Assembly: GCF_030341905.1 (NCBI RefSeq)
Contig: NZ_JATAAF010000023.1
Span: forward strand, 1-44,879
Source: Porticoccus sp. W117
GTDB lineage: Bacteria; Pseudomonadota; Gammaproteobacteria; Pseudomonadales; Porticoccaceae
Direction of reading: 5' to 3'
DNA: 44,879 nt
This document shows, in pieces, positions 7,480 through 16,129 of this stretch. The position numbers were made by a program, and so were the translations under genes. The notes below the pieces were generated by a model. That model saw only the letters and a program-made list of their open reading frames with translations, searched no databases and was not told the origin of the DNA. Every line of letters begins with the position of its first letter. Position 1 is the stretch's first letter.

Positions 7480-7869
7480 TCAAGATGCTTGCTGTTGTAT
7501 GACGGTATCCAGCATCTCCATGACAAACTTCTGTTTAGCGCGGGGTAATTGGCCGATTAGCTCCATCTGCCGCTGTAGGCGCGGTGTTGGCCCACGTTTC
7601 CCTTTAGCGGTAGTAGGTTCACCAATAATCTCCTCAACCGAAACGGCCAGTAACGTTGCCAGCATAGAGAGCAGGCCTACTGGGATACGCAGTTTGCCGC
7701 CTTCATAGTGGGCCATTGTTTGCTGTGCAATGCCTAGGGCATCGGCTAACTGGGTTTGCGTCATGTTCTGGGCTTTACGAAATTGTGCAATCCGCTTGCC
7801 CATAGCGATGTAAAAGGTGTTTTCCTGCGACATCATGGCGTCAGTCCACTGAGTTAATAACGCCATCAC
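7480..7869 (-). CDS. Xre/Cro-type HTH regulator, copy 2
   Basis: Identical 129-residue protein to 450-839, HTH at about 36-57. With two identical regulators in trans, each would be expected to act on both copies' operators (7914-7934 region and its counterpart in copy 1). Confidence 0.85.
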   Translation of the reverse strand: MMALLTQWTDAMMSQENTFYIAMGKRIAQFRKAQNMTQTQLADALGIAQQTMAHYEGGKLRIPVGLLSMLATLLAVSVEEIIGEPTTAKGKRGPTPRLQRQMELIGQLPRAKQKFVMEMLDTVIQQQAS

Positions 7870-7906
7870 TATATCCCCGCTGTTTGGTTTGATTGGTTTG
7901 TGAGCG

Positions 7907-7970
7907 TTGACAATACTCTATATGGTAGTACCATGCAACAGAGTTAATTTTTACTCTTAGAGTATTGACA
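7907..7970 (+). promoter_or_regulatory. Divergent promoter/operator region, copy 2
   Basis: Same elements as 877-940: TTGACA at 7907-7912, palindrome ATGGTAgTACCAT at 7922-7934, palindrome TACTCTtAGAGTA at 7952-7964. Proposed Xre-type operators; not demonstrated. Confidence 0.5.
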
Positions 7971-7991
7971 GGTTTTTGGAGAAATCCCGTT

Positions 7992-10943
7992 ATGGCACGA
8001 ATCCCCGCAGAGCAGATCGAGAAGCTAAAAAACGAGGTGTCATTACTGAACCTGATCGAAAGCCAGGGCTATGAGCCGGTCAAGCAGGGTAAGGATTACG
8101 CGATCTGCTGCCCGTTCCATGAGGAGAAGACGGCGAGCCTGATAATCAGCCCAGCCACCAACTTGTTTAACTGCTTTGGCTGTGGTGCGGCTGGCTCGGT
8201 GATTGACTGGGTGATAAAGACCCAGGGCGTGAGCTTCCGCCATGCGGTGGAGATTTTGCAATCCGATGCTTCTGTCTTAGCTGCTCCAACTCAGCCGGTA
8301 AAACGCTCCGTGACTAAAAAGCTGGATCCATTGTTGCCGGAAAATGCCGAGGCGCAACAGCTGTTGCACCAGGTGGTGGATTATTACCACCAAGCATTGA
8401 AGGAAAGCCCGGAGGCGCTGGCGTATCTGGAAAGCCGTGGGCTGAATAATCCGGAGTTGATTGAGCGTTTTAAGCTGGGTTATGCCAATCGGACATTGGG
8501 ATATCGGTTGCCACCCAAACGCACTAAGGCGGGGGATGCGTTGCGGGGTACTTTGCAGGAGGTGGGTATTTATCGGGAATCTGGCCACGAGCATTTTAAC
8601 GGCTCTTTTACGGTTCCCATCTTTAATCCTGGCGGCGATGTGGTGGAACTGTATGGCCGGAAAATCCGGGATGATCTGCGCAAGGGGACACCGAAACACC
8701 TTTACTTGACTGGCCCTCATGCGGGTGTTTGGAATGCTGATGGATTAGCCGATCAGAAAGAAGTGATCTTGTGTGAAGCCCTGATTGATGCCATGACGTT
8801 CTGGTGTGCAGGGTATCGGAATGTGACCGCCAGCTATGGGACGCAAGGTTTTACTGACGATCATCTGATGCTATTTAAACAGTGCGGTATTGAGCGTGTA
8901 TTGATTGCTTATGACCGGGATGAGGCGGGCAATGCTGCGGCTGAGAAATTGGCCAAACGACTGCAAAAAGAAGGGTTTGGCTGTTACCGGCTCAACTTCC
9001 CCAAAGGCACCGATGCCAACAGTTATGCGCTGGAAGTGACCCCCGCCAGCAAAAGCCTGGGTGTGGTGATCCGGTCAGCAGAATGGCTTGGGGAGGGTGA
9101 GGAACCTGTTTTAGCCGCTGAATCAACGGTTGATGAATCCGAGCCCTTGCCACCGGCGGCGGCTGTTCCCGATGCTCCTGGAGTGTCTGTTGATGCCGAC
9201 GTATCGAACAGAGAGATAAACCTGGTGTTTGGTGATCGCAAGTATCGGGTTCGTGGCCTTGAGAAAAATAAAAACTACGAAGTGCTGAAAGTGAATGTGC
9301 TGGCCAGTAATGAGTCGGGACTTCATGTGGACAGCTTTGATCTGTACTCGGCGCGGCATCGGCAGGGATTTATCAAGGTGGCGGCGTTGGAGTTAAGTGT
9401 TGAGGAAAGCACTTTGAAATCCGACCTGGGCAAGGTGTTATTAAAGCTGGAGGAATTGCAGGAACAGTTGATTGGTGGCGGTGCGGTTGAGGAGCAATCG
9501 TCTAGCTCGCTGAGTGATGATGAGAAAGCCGAAGCCCTGGAGCTGTTGCGTGATCCTGAATTGCTGGAACGTATCCTCACGGACTTTAGCCGCTGTGGTG
9601 TGGTGGGCGAGGAAGTAAACAAGCTGGTGGGTTACTTGGCTGCTGGCAGCCGGAAACTGGATAAACCGCTGGCGGTGATAATCCAGAGTACCAGTGCCGC
9701 CGGTAAAAGCTCGTTGATGGATGCGGTGTTGAATCTGATGCCGGAAGACGAACGGGTGCAATACTCGGCCATGACGGGGCAATCCTTGTTCTATATGGGC
9801 GAGACCAATCTCAAACACAAGATACTGGCGATTGCGGAGGAAGAAGGGGCGAGTAATGCCAGCTATGCGCTCAAACTCCTTCAATCGGAAGGGGAGATCA
9901 CCATTGCCAGTACCGGCAAGGACGATGACACCGGGGAGCTGGTAACTCGTGAGTACAGAGTGGAAGGGCCAGTGATGTTGTTCCTGACCACCACCGCCAT
10001 TGATATCGACGAGGAGTTGTTAAATCGTTGTTTGGTGTTGACGGTCAACGAATCGAGAGAGCAGACCCGCGCTATCCATGAGGCGCAACGCAGGCGGCGA
10101 ACGCTGGAAGGTTTGCAGGCTAAGCTAGAGAAGGATCGGCTTGTCACCCTTCACCGCAATGCACAGCGGTTGTTGCGGCCACTTGCAGTGATTAACCCTT
10201 ACGCCGATCAACTCACCTTCCTGGACGATAAAACCCGTACCCGCCGGGATCACGAAAAGTATCTGACCCTGATCGACAGTATTGCGCTGTTGCACCAGTA
10301 CCAGCGGGAGGTGAAAACCATTAACCACGCTGGCAAAGATCTGGAGTATGTGGAAGTCCAATTAAGCGATATTGAAACAGCGAATCGGTTGGCTCATGAG
10401 GTACTGGGGCGCACCTTGGATGAACTGCCGGCACAGACCCGAAAGCTGTTGCGGCTAATCCAGGGAATGGTGAAAGAGGCTTCCCAGGCAGGCAGTATCG
10501 AGCAGCGTGATTACCGTTTTAGTCGCCGGGATGTGAGAGAGTCGGTGCAGTGGAGTGACACCGCGTTAAAAATCCATATGGCTCGATTGGTGGAGCTGGA
10601 ATATCTGTTGGTTCACCGGAGTAGCCGAGGCCAGAGTTATGACTATGAACTGCTGTATGACAACTCGGAAGGAGACAACCAACAACACATGATGGGCCTG
10701 ATTGATGTTAAAAAACTCCAGTACGACAATCAGCGGTCAGGGCAAAACGTAATCCGGTCAGGGTCTGGTCAGCCCCTGGTCAGGGGGTTGTCAGGTGTCG
10801 ATAAATTGCTACAGCCCAGTATTGGCGAGGCTTTGCCAGAAAGTGGCCAGAAAAGCCGGAAAAGCACTTCTAGCCAGAAAAATAACAGCCGGTCGTACCG
10901 TACTGACAATGCCACTCCATTAATTGCCCAGGCAGGCCACTAA
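7992..10943 (+). CDS. CHC2/Toprim/P-loop primase-helicase-like protein, copy 2
   Basis: Identical in translation to 962-3913 (983 residues from the ATG). CHC2 zinc finger, Toprim region and AAA+/SF3-like ATPase segment are all intact, so both copies should be functional. Two intact replication proteins in one chromosome suggest the element is active or only recently duplicated. Confidence 0.85.
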   Translation: MARIPAEQIEKLKNEVSLLNLIESQGYEPVKQGKDYAICCPFHEEKTASLIISPATNLFNCFGCGAAGSVIDWVIKTQGVSFRHAVEILQSDASVLAAPTQPVKRSVTKKLDPLLPENAEAQQLLHQVVDYYHQALKESPEALAYLESRGLNNPELIERFKLGYANRTLGYRLPPKRTKAGDALRGTLQEVGIYRESGHEHFNGSFTVPIFNPGGDVVELYGRKIRDDLRKGTPKHLYLTGPHAGVWNADGLADQKEVILCEALIDAMTFWCAGYRNVTASYGTQGFTDDHLMLFKQCGIERVLIAYDRDEAGNAAAEKLAKRLQKEGFGCYRLNFPKGTDANSYALEVTPASKSLGVVIRSAEWLGEGEEPVLAAESTVDESEPLPPAAAVPDAPGVSVDADVSNREINLVFGDRKYRVRGLEKNKNYEVLKVNVLASNESGLHVDSFDLYSARHRQGFIKVAALELSVEESTLKSDLGKVLLKLEELQEQLIGGGAVEEQSSSSLSDDEKAEALELLRDPELLERILTDFSRCGVVGEEVNKLVGYLAAGSRKLDKPLAVIIQSTSAAGKSSLMDAVLNLMPEDERVQYSAMTGQSLFYMGETNLKHKILAIAEEEGASNASYALKLLQSEGEITIASTGKDDDTGELVTREYRVEGPVMLFLTTTAIDIDEELLNRCLVLTVNESREQTRAIHEAQRRRRTLEGLQAKLEKDRLVTLHRNAQRLLRPLAVINPYADQLTFLDDKTRTRRDHEKYLTLIDSIALLHQYQREVKTINHAGKDLEYVEVQLSDIETANRLAHEVLGRTLDELPAQTRKLLRLIQGMVKEASQAGSIEQRDYRFSRRDVRESVQWSDTALKIHMARLVELEYLLVHRSSRGQSYDYELLYDNSEGDNQQHMMGLIDVKKLQYDNQRSGQNVIRSGSGQPLVRGLSGVDKLLQPSIGEALPESGQKSRKSTSSQKNNSRSYRTDNATPLIAQAGH

Positions 10944-11902
10944 TGGCTGACGAGCCTACCGACCCGGAGAGCTTTACCAGCCACCTGAAACGCTACTTTG
11001 CCAGTTGCCAGGCACAGGGTTATACGGAAACCACGATCAAGACTTGGACGGCGAATTTGAGGTTGTTTACCGAGTGGTGTTCGGATCGAGGGCTGACTCA
11101 GCCCAAGCAAATCACTTATCCCATCCTGAGTCGTTATCAACGCTACCTGGTGTATTACCGGCGCAGCAATGGCGATCCGATATCGACCCATACCCAGGGT
11201 GTGAGACTCAGTGCCGTTAAAGGCTTTTTTAAATGGCTGACGCGGGAGCGTTATATCCTGTACAACCCGGCCAGTGAATTACAGCTACCCAAGAAACAGC
11301 GGCGGCTGCCGAAAGCGATACTGACCGAGGAAGAAATAAACACCATCCTCGATCTACCGGACGTTAACGATCCCTATGGCTTGAGAGACCGGGCGATCCT
11401 GGAGGTGTTGTACTCCACTGGGATACGCCGAATGGAGTTAGTGAATCTGATGGTGCAAAGTATCGACCAGGCACGAGGCATTGTGTTTGTGGAGCAGGGC
11501 AAGGGCCAGAAAGACCGTGTGGTGCCGATTGGTGATAGAGCCTTGGATTGGGTGAAGCGGTATATGGTTGGCGTCAGACCGGAGCTGGTGGCTGGAGAAG
11601 ATGATTGGACATTGTTCCTGACTCAGTACGGTGAACGGTTCTCGATGGAGGGCTTATCGAGGCGGGTAAAGAGTTATATCGACCGGGCCAACCTCAATAA
11701 AACCGGCAGCTGTCATCTGTTCCGTCATGCGATGGCGACGCATATGTTGGAGAATGGTGCTGACATTAGATATATCCAGGAGATACTGGGACACAGCAAA
11801 CTGGAGACAACGCAGATATATACCCAGGTCTCGATCCTGAAATTAAAGGAAATCCATCGAGCGACCCATCCGGCGAAGGTGGAGGGATGGGAGAGTGAGT
11901 AG
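10943..11902 (+). CDS. Tyrosine recombinase/integrase, copy 2
   Basis: Identical to 3913-4872, with R162, K187, H258, R261, H284 and Y293 all present. Overlaps the primase stop by one base. Two integrase sources bracketing tip module 1 could in principle recombine the two element copies and delete or circularise the 7.03-kb unit. Confidence 0.93.
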   Translation: MADEPTDPESFTSHLKRYFASCQAQGYTETTIKTWTANLRLFTEWCSDRGLTQPKQITYPILSRYQRYLVYYRRSNGDPISTHTQGVRLSAVKGFFKWLTRERYILYNPASELQLPKKQRRLPKAILTEEEINTILDLPDVNDPYGLRDRAILEVLYSTGIRRMELVNLMVQSIDQARGIVFVEQGKGQKDRVVPIGDRALDWVKRYMVGVRPELVAGEDDWTLFLTQYGERFSMEGLSRRVKSYIDRANLNKTGSCHLFRHAMATHMLENGADIRYIQEILGHSKLETTQIYTQVSILKLKEIHRATHPAKVEGWESE

Positions 11903-12601
11903 CGAGTGGAAGGATGGCAGAGACGATAAGGCCGCTGCTGGCCACATCAAGCCCTGTCATCCGCTGTGCAAAAACGGCAAAGCGGTTGCCAGGGCTACAT
12001 GCGTCCAGCGGCATTTATCCATTTACCAACCCCCGCACTTCCAGGCGCCAGCGCCTTGCAGGGCGCGCCCCAGGCGTGGGGCTTCACCGCCTCAGCGGCA
12101 CTTAACATAATGCTGAAATTATGCGCAGTGCCCCACAGAGCCTTGCCTCCAGGTCATCACAAATAGCTGGCAGCAAACCAGGCAAGGCACTGCGTGTCAC
12201 TGTCCGCTGCGCCGCATAATTTGCATTATGTGTAAATGCCGCTGTGGCTTTAAGGGGGCGGCAAGCCGCAAAGGCACTCTCTATAAGCTCCGTTTCCCGT
12301 CCTCTGCGTGACGCGCGGAAATAGCTAATCACACTATCCACCACCCAGTGCCGCGCGTGGGCACCTGCGGTGTGGCAGCAAAAAGCCGCTGCCCCATCCT
12401 CGCCGCCTTCGCTAAAACCCCGTCCTTTTTAGCTGCTAACGGGGCGCTGCCGCGCCCCTATAAAAACAGCGGCTAAGGAAAAAAGTGCGTCTGGGGATTT
12501 TTTGGGGTATGGTCGTATTGCCTTAGCGCAATTGCTCTTTAACACCTTGATGCCTCTGGGGAAAACTGCCTTCGCCTACGACAAGTGCGTCGGGGTCATT
12601 A
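11903..12601 (+). other. Structured non-coding tail, copy 2
   Basis: Same hairpin set as 4873-5571: the main stem-loop is at 12097-12132, the CATAAT/ATTATG hairpin at 12215-12230, GGGGCGC/GCGCCCC at 12441-12458. No gene is visible in this stretch. Confidence 0.6.
12533..12544 (+). promoter_or_regulatory. rrn-type boxA sequence, copy 2
   Basis: TGCTCTTTAACA in the same position relative to tip 2 as 5503-5514 is to tip 1. Because the copies are identical, this is not independent support. Confidence 0.35.
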
Positions 12602-12637
12602 AATGGGCGGATTTACGATGCGAAGATTGCGCGGTTC

Positions 12638-13852
12638 TTGCAGGCTGATCCGTTTATACAAGATCCACTCATGAGCCAGAGTCTCAATAGATACGCTTAC
12701 GTTTGGAATAACCCCCTAAATGCCACCGACCCCAGCGGTTATTTTGTTGGTGCAGTCATTGGCCACCTCATTGGGTCTGAGCTAACAAGAAGGTTTATAC
12801 AGAGCAGCTGGATCGGAAAAAATGTGATTCAGCCGGCGCTGCAATATGTTTCCAGAAAGCCACTCCTGAATGCAATTGTGACAGTTGTTATTGCGTATTA
12901 CGGAGGGCCAAGTGCAGTGGCTGCATACAGTGAGGCAGTTACCTATGCGAACGGAGGTAGTTTGCTTGATGGAGTGAAAGCCGGTGCAATAAGTTATGCG
13001 CAATCTTTTGTATTTGCGCAGATAGGGGCCTCGGGATTAGAAACAACAGAGCGAATATTTGCTCATGCAGTCGCTGGTGGGGTGTTCTCAGAATTACAAG
13101 GAGGTAAGTTTGGCCATGGTTTTGTGAGTGCTGGGTTAACTAAAGCGTTTACGACTTATGCAAATTTTGATTACAGTGATGGTAGTGCCAAGGCTGTTAT
13201 AGGGCGTACAGCTGTAGCTGCTATGGTTGGTGGAACGATTTCTGAGCTGACTGGAGGCAAGTTTGCCAATGGGGCAACGACTGCTGCGATTGCACATTTA
13301 TTTAACGCGGAGTTGAGCGAATCTGAGAAGAGAGCTATCCGAGCTAGGAATAAAAAGGCCATCGAGCAGCTATATGGAGATATTCTGAAGGCAGGCAATA
13401 TTAATATCGACGCAAATATAAGACTGGCAGCTTCAATGACTTTAGATCAGCTTAAGAGTGCATTAACTGATGCGAGTGTATGGAATTACAAAAGAAACTC
13501 TTCCTTGATTGCTAATTTGAAAGCTGCGGGCACCTATGATGCCAATTTATTGGCAGAATTTGGAAATCTTCATGCTGGAATTACATATGCAGCAAACGGC
13601 GTAAGGCTTGATGTTGCATTAACCTTTGGTGGAGGTTATCAGTCGGCCGTTCAAAATCGAAGGAATGGAAATTTTTCAGGTGGTGCTGTAGGGAGCACAT
13701 TGAGCGGCGCTTTGAGTGCATGGGTCGGATATACGGCTACTGCGAAGCAAACCATTTCTGCTGCAAGAAATGGGTTTACATGGGGGGATAATAGAGATGA
13801 TATTTTGCCAATCATACAGGGTTACTGTGCAGTTAGTCTTGATTGCAATTAG
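12638..13852 (+). CDS. Orphan Rhs C-terminal tip 2 (pretoxin plus possible type-44-like toxin)
   Basis: The first 35 residues are again an Rhs-core end (QADPFIQDP, SQSLNRYAYVW, NATDPSGY). Residues about 36-225 form an Ala/Gly-rich pretoxin region with two related motifs: SELQGGKFGHGF, then SELTGGKFANG leading to AHLFN, a common junction before the toxin domain. The last ~180 residues show FGNLHAG, a GGGYQ motif and WGDNRDD..I..GY; from memory this order resembles polymorphic toxin type 44, but I cannot verify it. As with tip 1, the only start is a TTG without a clear ribosome site and the Rhs body is absent, so it is probably a silent cassette. It overlaps the downstream lipoprotein gene. Confidence 0.75.
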   Translation: MQADPFIQDPLMSQSLNRYAYVWNNPLNATDPSGYFVGAVIGHLIGSELTRRFIQSSWIGKNVIQPALQYVSRKPLLNAIVTVVIAYYGGPSAVAAYSEAVTYANGGSLLDGVKAGAISYAQSFVFAQIGASGLETTERIFAHAVAGGVFSELQGGKFGHGFVSAGLTKAFTTYANFDYSDGSAKAVIGRTAVAAMVGGTISELTGGKFANGATTAAIAHLFNAELSESEKRAIRARNKKAIEQLYGDILKAGNINIDANIRLAASMTLDQLKSALTDASVWNYKRNSSLIANLKAAGTYDANLLAEFGNLHAGITYAANGVRLDVALTFGGGYQSAVQNRRNGNFSGGAVGSTLSGALSAWVGYTATAKQTISAARNGFTWGDNRDDILPIIQGYCAVSLDCN

Positions 13853-14267
13853 TACAACTTTATCTGGGTGTGATTTTATTGCCGGAAGTGAAAGTCATAA
13901 GTTATCTTTAATAGAAGAAAATTTTTATAAGCTAGAGTTGATTTCAGAATATGCTTTGAATGGAGATGTAGATGTAATCTCTTCTGACAGAAAAGATCAT
14001 GGCCTTTTAGGATATTCTCAATATAGGCACAATGTATTACAAAAAGCTATTCATGACAGTGGAATTAAATTTTTAAAAATTGAAAGAAGCAGTGGAACTA
14101 TTGAGTTGAACTATATGGATGCAGGAGTTTATGGGGATGCCTACCTTTCTCTCGTGTATAGTAAGAATCCCAAGAAATCCACGATTTTAACTACTCCAGA
14201 AGCTTGGCAGTGTAAAAAGTATGAAAAAGAAGGCTGGCATATTTGCAGGGAGCCTGAGGAAGAATAG
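13797..14267 (+). CDS. Lipoprotein, candidate immunity protein for tip 2
   Basis: From ATG 13797 the protein is about 156 residues; a GTG at 13827 with AGGG upstream is an alternative and gives a more typical short signal peptide. The segment VLIAISTTLSGCDF is a lipoprotein signal with lipobox LSGC. The remainder is soluble, with a C-terminal Cys (HICREPEEE end). It starts inside the tip-2 gene, as immunity genes often do, and is similarly AT-rich. A membrane-anchored periplasmic immunity protein would imply that the tip-2 toxin acts in the periplasm. Function is inferred from position only. Confidence 0.6.
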   Translation: MIFCQSYRVTVQLVLIAISTTLSGCDFIAGSESHKLSLIEENFYKLELISEYALNGDVDVISSDRKDHGLLGYSQYRHNVLQKAIHDSGIKFLKIERSSGTIELNYMDAGVYGDAYLSLVYSKNPKKSTILTTPEAWQCKKYEKEGWHICREPEEE

Positions 14268-14290
14268 GAAAAAGGGACTTAAATAATAGC

Positions 14291-14316
14291 GAAAAGGGGA
14301 CGGATTTATTTTTTGA
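14291..14316 (+). repeat. Bracket motif upstream of the RAYT gene
   Basis: GAAAAGGGGACGGATTTA plus a T-tract, one or two changes from the motif at 2-48 and 7032-7078. It closes tip module 2 on the right and lies 72 bp from the RAYT start. Confidence 0.6.
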
Positions 14317-14362
14317 GCAAATCTTGCTAACCTGTCGCTAGTTTTTGTAGGAGAATGTAAAA

Positions 14363-15055
14363 ATGCCACGGAAGGCGCGAATATTGGTTCCGAATTGCCC
14401 CCATCATATTGTTCAACGTGGTCATAATCGTCAGGCTGTTTTTTTGTCAGATGAAGACTATCAGTTTTATCTGGAAAATTTGAAAGAGTGGAAGGTCAAG
14501 TTGGGCGTACGAGTTTACGCTTGGTGCCTGATGACAAACCACATTCATTTGCTTGTTGAGCCGACCGGAAAAACAGAAACTTTATCTGAATTGATGAAAC
14601 GCCTGGCGGGCCGCCAGGCGGCGTATACGAACAAACAGGAAAGACGCAGCGGTTCTTTATGGGAAGGTCGCTTCAAAGCAAGCCCGGTGCAGAGAGACAA
14701 CTATCTGTTGTCTTGCATTCGCTACATTGAATTAAATCCTGTGGTGGCCAGTATGGTGTCCTTACCAGAGGATTACCGCTGGAGTAGTTATGGTGAGCGA
14801 TCCGGCAATAAACCACTGGGCTTGCTGGATTATGATGTGTGTTATCTGGGATTGGCTGATTCACCCAGCGAGCGATTAAGGCGCTATCGATCGTACTTGT
14901 TAAATCATGTCTCGCCAGAGGAGTTGAAATTGATCCGTTCGGGAGTGCAGCGTAATCAGCTCACTGGTAACGAGCGCTTCGTTGATGAAATTGAAAGGCG
15001 TTTGGGACTGCGTTTAGAGCAGCGAGGTAGAGGGCGGCCGCGTAAGGAAAAATAG
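14363..15055 (+). CDS. REP-associated tyrosine transposase (RAYT, Y1/HUH family)
   Basis: The 230-residue protein has the Y1_Tnp domain at about 5-160. The HUH motif is HIHLL (about residue 60), the WEGRFK motif is present, and the likely nucleophile Tyr lies in RQAAYTNKQ (about residue 92). The C-terminus is basic (RGRGRPRKEK), typical of RAYTs. GTAGGAG precedes the ATG. Known RAYTs are single-copy chromosomal relatives of IS200/IS605 transposases that act on REP palindromes. It may act on the bracket motifs or on the REP-like palindromes at 21.6 and 22.4 kb; this is inference. It appears intact. Confidence 0.93.
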   Translation: MPRKARILVPNCPHHIVQRGHNRQAVFLSDEDYQFYLENLKEWKVKLGVRVYAWCLMTNHIHLLVEPTGKTETLSELMKRLAGRQAAYTNKQERRSGSLWEGRFKASPVQRDNYLLSCIRYIELNPVVASMVSLPEDYRWSSYGERSGNKPLGLLDYDVCYLGLADSPSERLRRYRSYLLNHVSPEELKLIRSGVQRNQLTGNERFVDEIERRLGLRLEQRGRGRPRKEK

Positions 15056-15122
15056 TGATGTATTGAATATGAAACTAACTATTTTTTCTTAAATTAAGTG
15101 GATTCCTCTACAAAGTAGAAAG

Positions 15123-15770
15123 ATGGTATATATTGGACTACGCTTTTATCAGTTAATCCTGAAACTTTTCTCTTTCTATTACAGGGATGTTAATTTGAAC
15201 CTAAACTGGCAGTACTGGGATATCCTTTCTTTTCCTTTGTTTTTCTCAAAGGCAATTTCTTTTGTCTGCTGCTGTCTGCTGCTTATTCCCCTGGCTGGAT
15301 GCTCTGTAAATGGTGTAGGACTTCCGGTTCGCCAGTTATGTTTTGAAGAGTCCAACGAAACTGCGTTTGCGAAAGTCGTGCGCACACATTCGAAAGGAAT
15401 TCACATAGAAACTCGTGAGTCGCTGGGTATTTATTTTGGCGTGTATGATCGCGAGCTCATTTACCCTGCTATTAAACAGAACGGCGAAAGCTGTGTTTCT
15501 GCTGCTTTATTACCTGTTGATAGCTCTCCAAAATCGAATGCGACTACGGTCTACCACGATGATCCTGTACAAATATTCACAAAAGCCTATGGGGCTGGCT
15601 TGAGTTTTTCCAAGTATGAAGTGACAGGGGCGATCGGTATATCTCATAGACGTGTGGTTGTCGTCCCCATGGAAAGTGACTTCTCGATGTTTTACGACAA
15701 TACAGGCGGGGTTTTCAGGCATCCTGCCTGTTCAATAATATGGTCTGACGTAAAAAGGAGTAAACAATGA
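15123..15770 (+). CDS. Putative lipoprotein, first gene of a lipoprotein operon
   Basis: 215 residues from ATG 15123. A long N-terminus precedes a hydrophobic segment FVCCCLLLIPLAGC with lipobox LAGC, so a shorter start such as TTG 15195 (AGGGA upstream) would give a more normal signal peptide. The mature part contains two versions of a short motif: ESLGIYFGVYDRELIYP and GAIGISHRRVVVVP. The second resembles motifs in the next two genes. Its stop overlaps the next start (ATGA), so the genes are translationally coupled. No family recognised; probably anchored to the outer membrane. Confidence 0.7.
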   Translation: MVYIGLRFYQLILKLFSFYYRDVNLNLNWQYWDILSFPLFFSKAISFVCCCLLLIPLAGCSVNGVGLPVRQLCFEESNETAFAKVVRTHSKGIHIETRESLGIYFGVYDRELIYPAIKQNGESCVSAALLPVDSSPKSNATTVYHDDPVQIFTKAYGAGLSFSKYEVTGAIGISHRRVVVVPMESDFSMFYDNTGGVFRHPACSIIWSDVKRSKQ

Positions 15771-16117
15771 AAGTGATTAAAATATTATGCACGGTTGCAG
15801 CAGTTGGTTCTATAGCTGGTTGTGCGAGTAAGAATCTTATTTATGTTCAGGACGCTTCTTTAGGTTTTACATTCGGAATAGGCCCTGAAGGTACACAAAA
15901 ATTTTCTCTGGGTTATGACAGGGATGTGTATTCTGTAGTGCCTAAAAAGGGGAAAGGCGAGGAAGCTATGTCGCTTTTTTCAATAAATAGCGTCGAAATT
16001 GATGGTTTGGATGATATGAAAATAACGGAGTTTGTCGCAGGAGGGGATCCAGCCAAGACATTGGCGGAAGACCCGGATGCGGTAAACGCACTGAGGACGA
16101 AGGTGTACGGGAAATAA
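15767..16117 (+). CDS. Small lipoprotein, second gene of the operon
   Basis: 116 residues with a clear lipoprotein signal: MKVIKILCTVAAVGSIAGC, lipobox IAGC. The mature part carries GFTFGIGPEG and FSLGYDRDVYSVVPKKG, similar in pattern (G-aromatic strand followed by R-x-V-x-x-V-P) to its neighbours. It ends with an acidic/Ala-rich region. It overlaps the preceding gene by 4 nt and is 12 nt before the next. Function unknown. Confidence 0.8.
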   Translation: MKVIKILCTVAAVGSIAGCASKNLIYVQDASLGFTFGIGPEGTQKFSLGYDRDVYSVVPKKGKGEEAMSLFSINSVEIDGLDDMKITEFVAGGDPAKTLAEDPDAVNALRTKVYGK

Positions 16118-16129
16118 AGGAGAAGTACG

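Larger units (their letters stand above)
7031..12630 (+). mobile_element. Primase-integrase element, copy 2
   Basis: Apparently exact copy of 1-5600. At 12631 the sequence diverges from copy 1 (GC versus CA), stays similar through the Rhs-core codons, then becomes unrelated as the tip changes. No mutations between copies means a recent duplication, ongoing gene conversion, or transposition; a mis-assembly is possible but the distinct flanks argue against a simple artefact. Confidence 0.8.

Noticed and set aside
1-12630. CRISPR array or retron
   Set aside because: No short regularly spaced repeats with unique spacers, and no cas or reverse-transcriptase gene is present.
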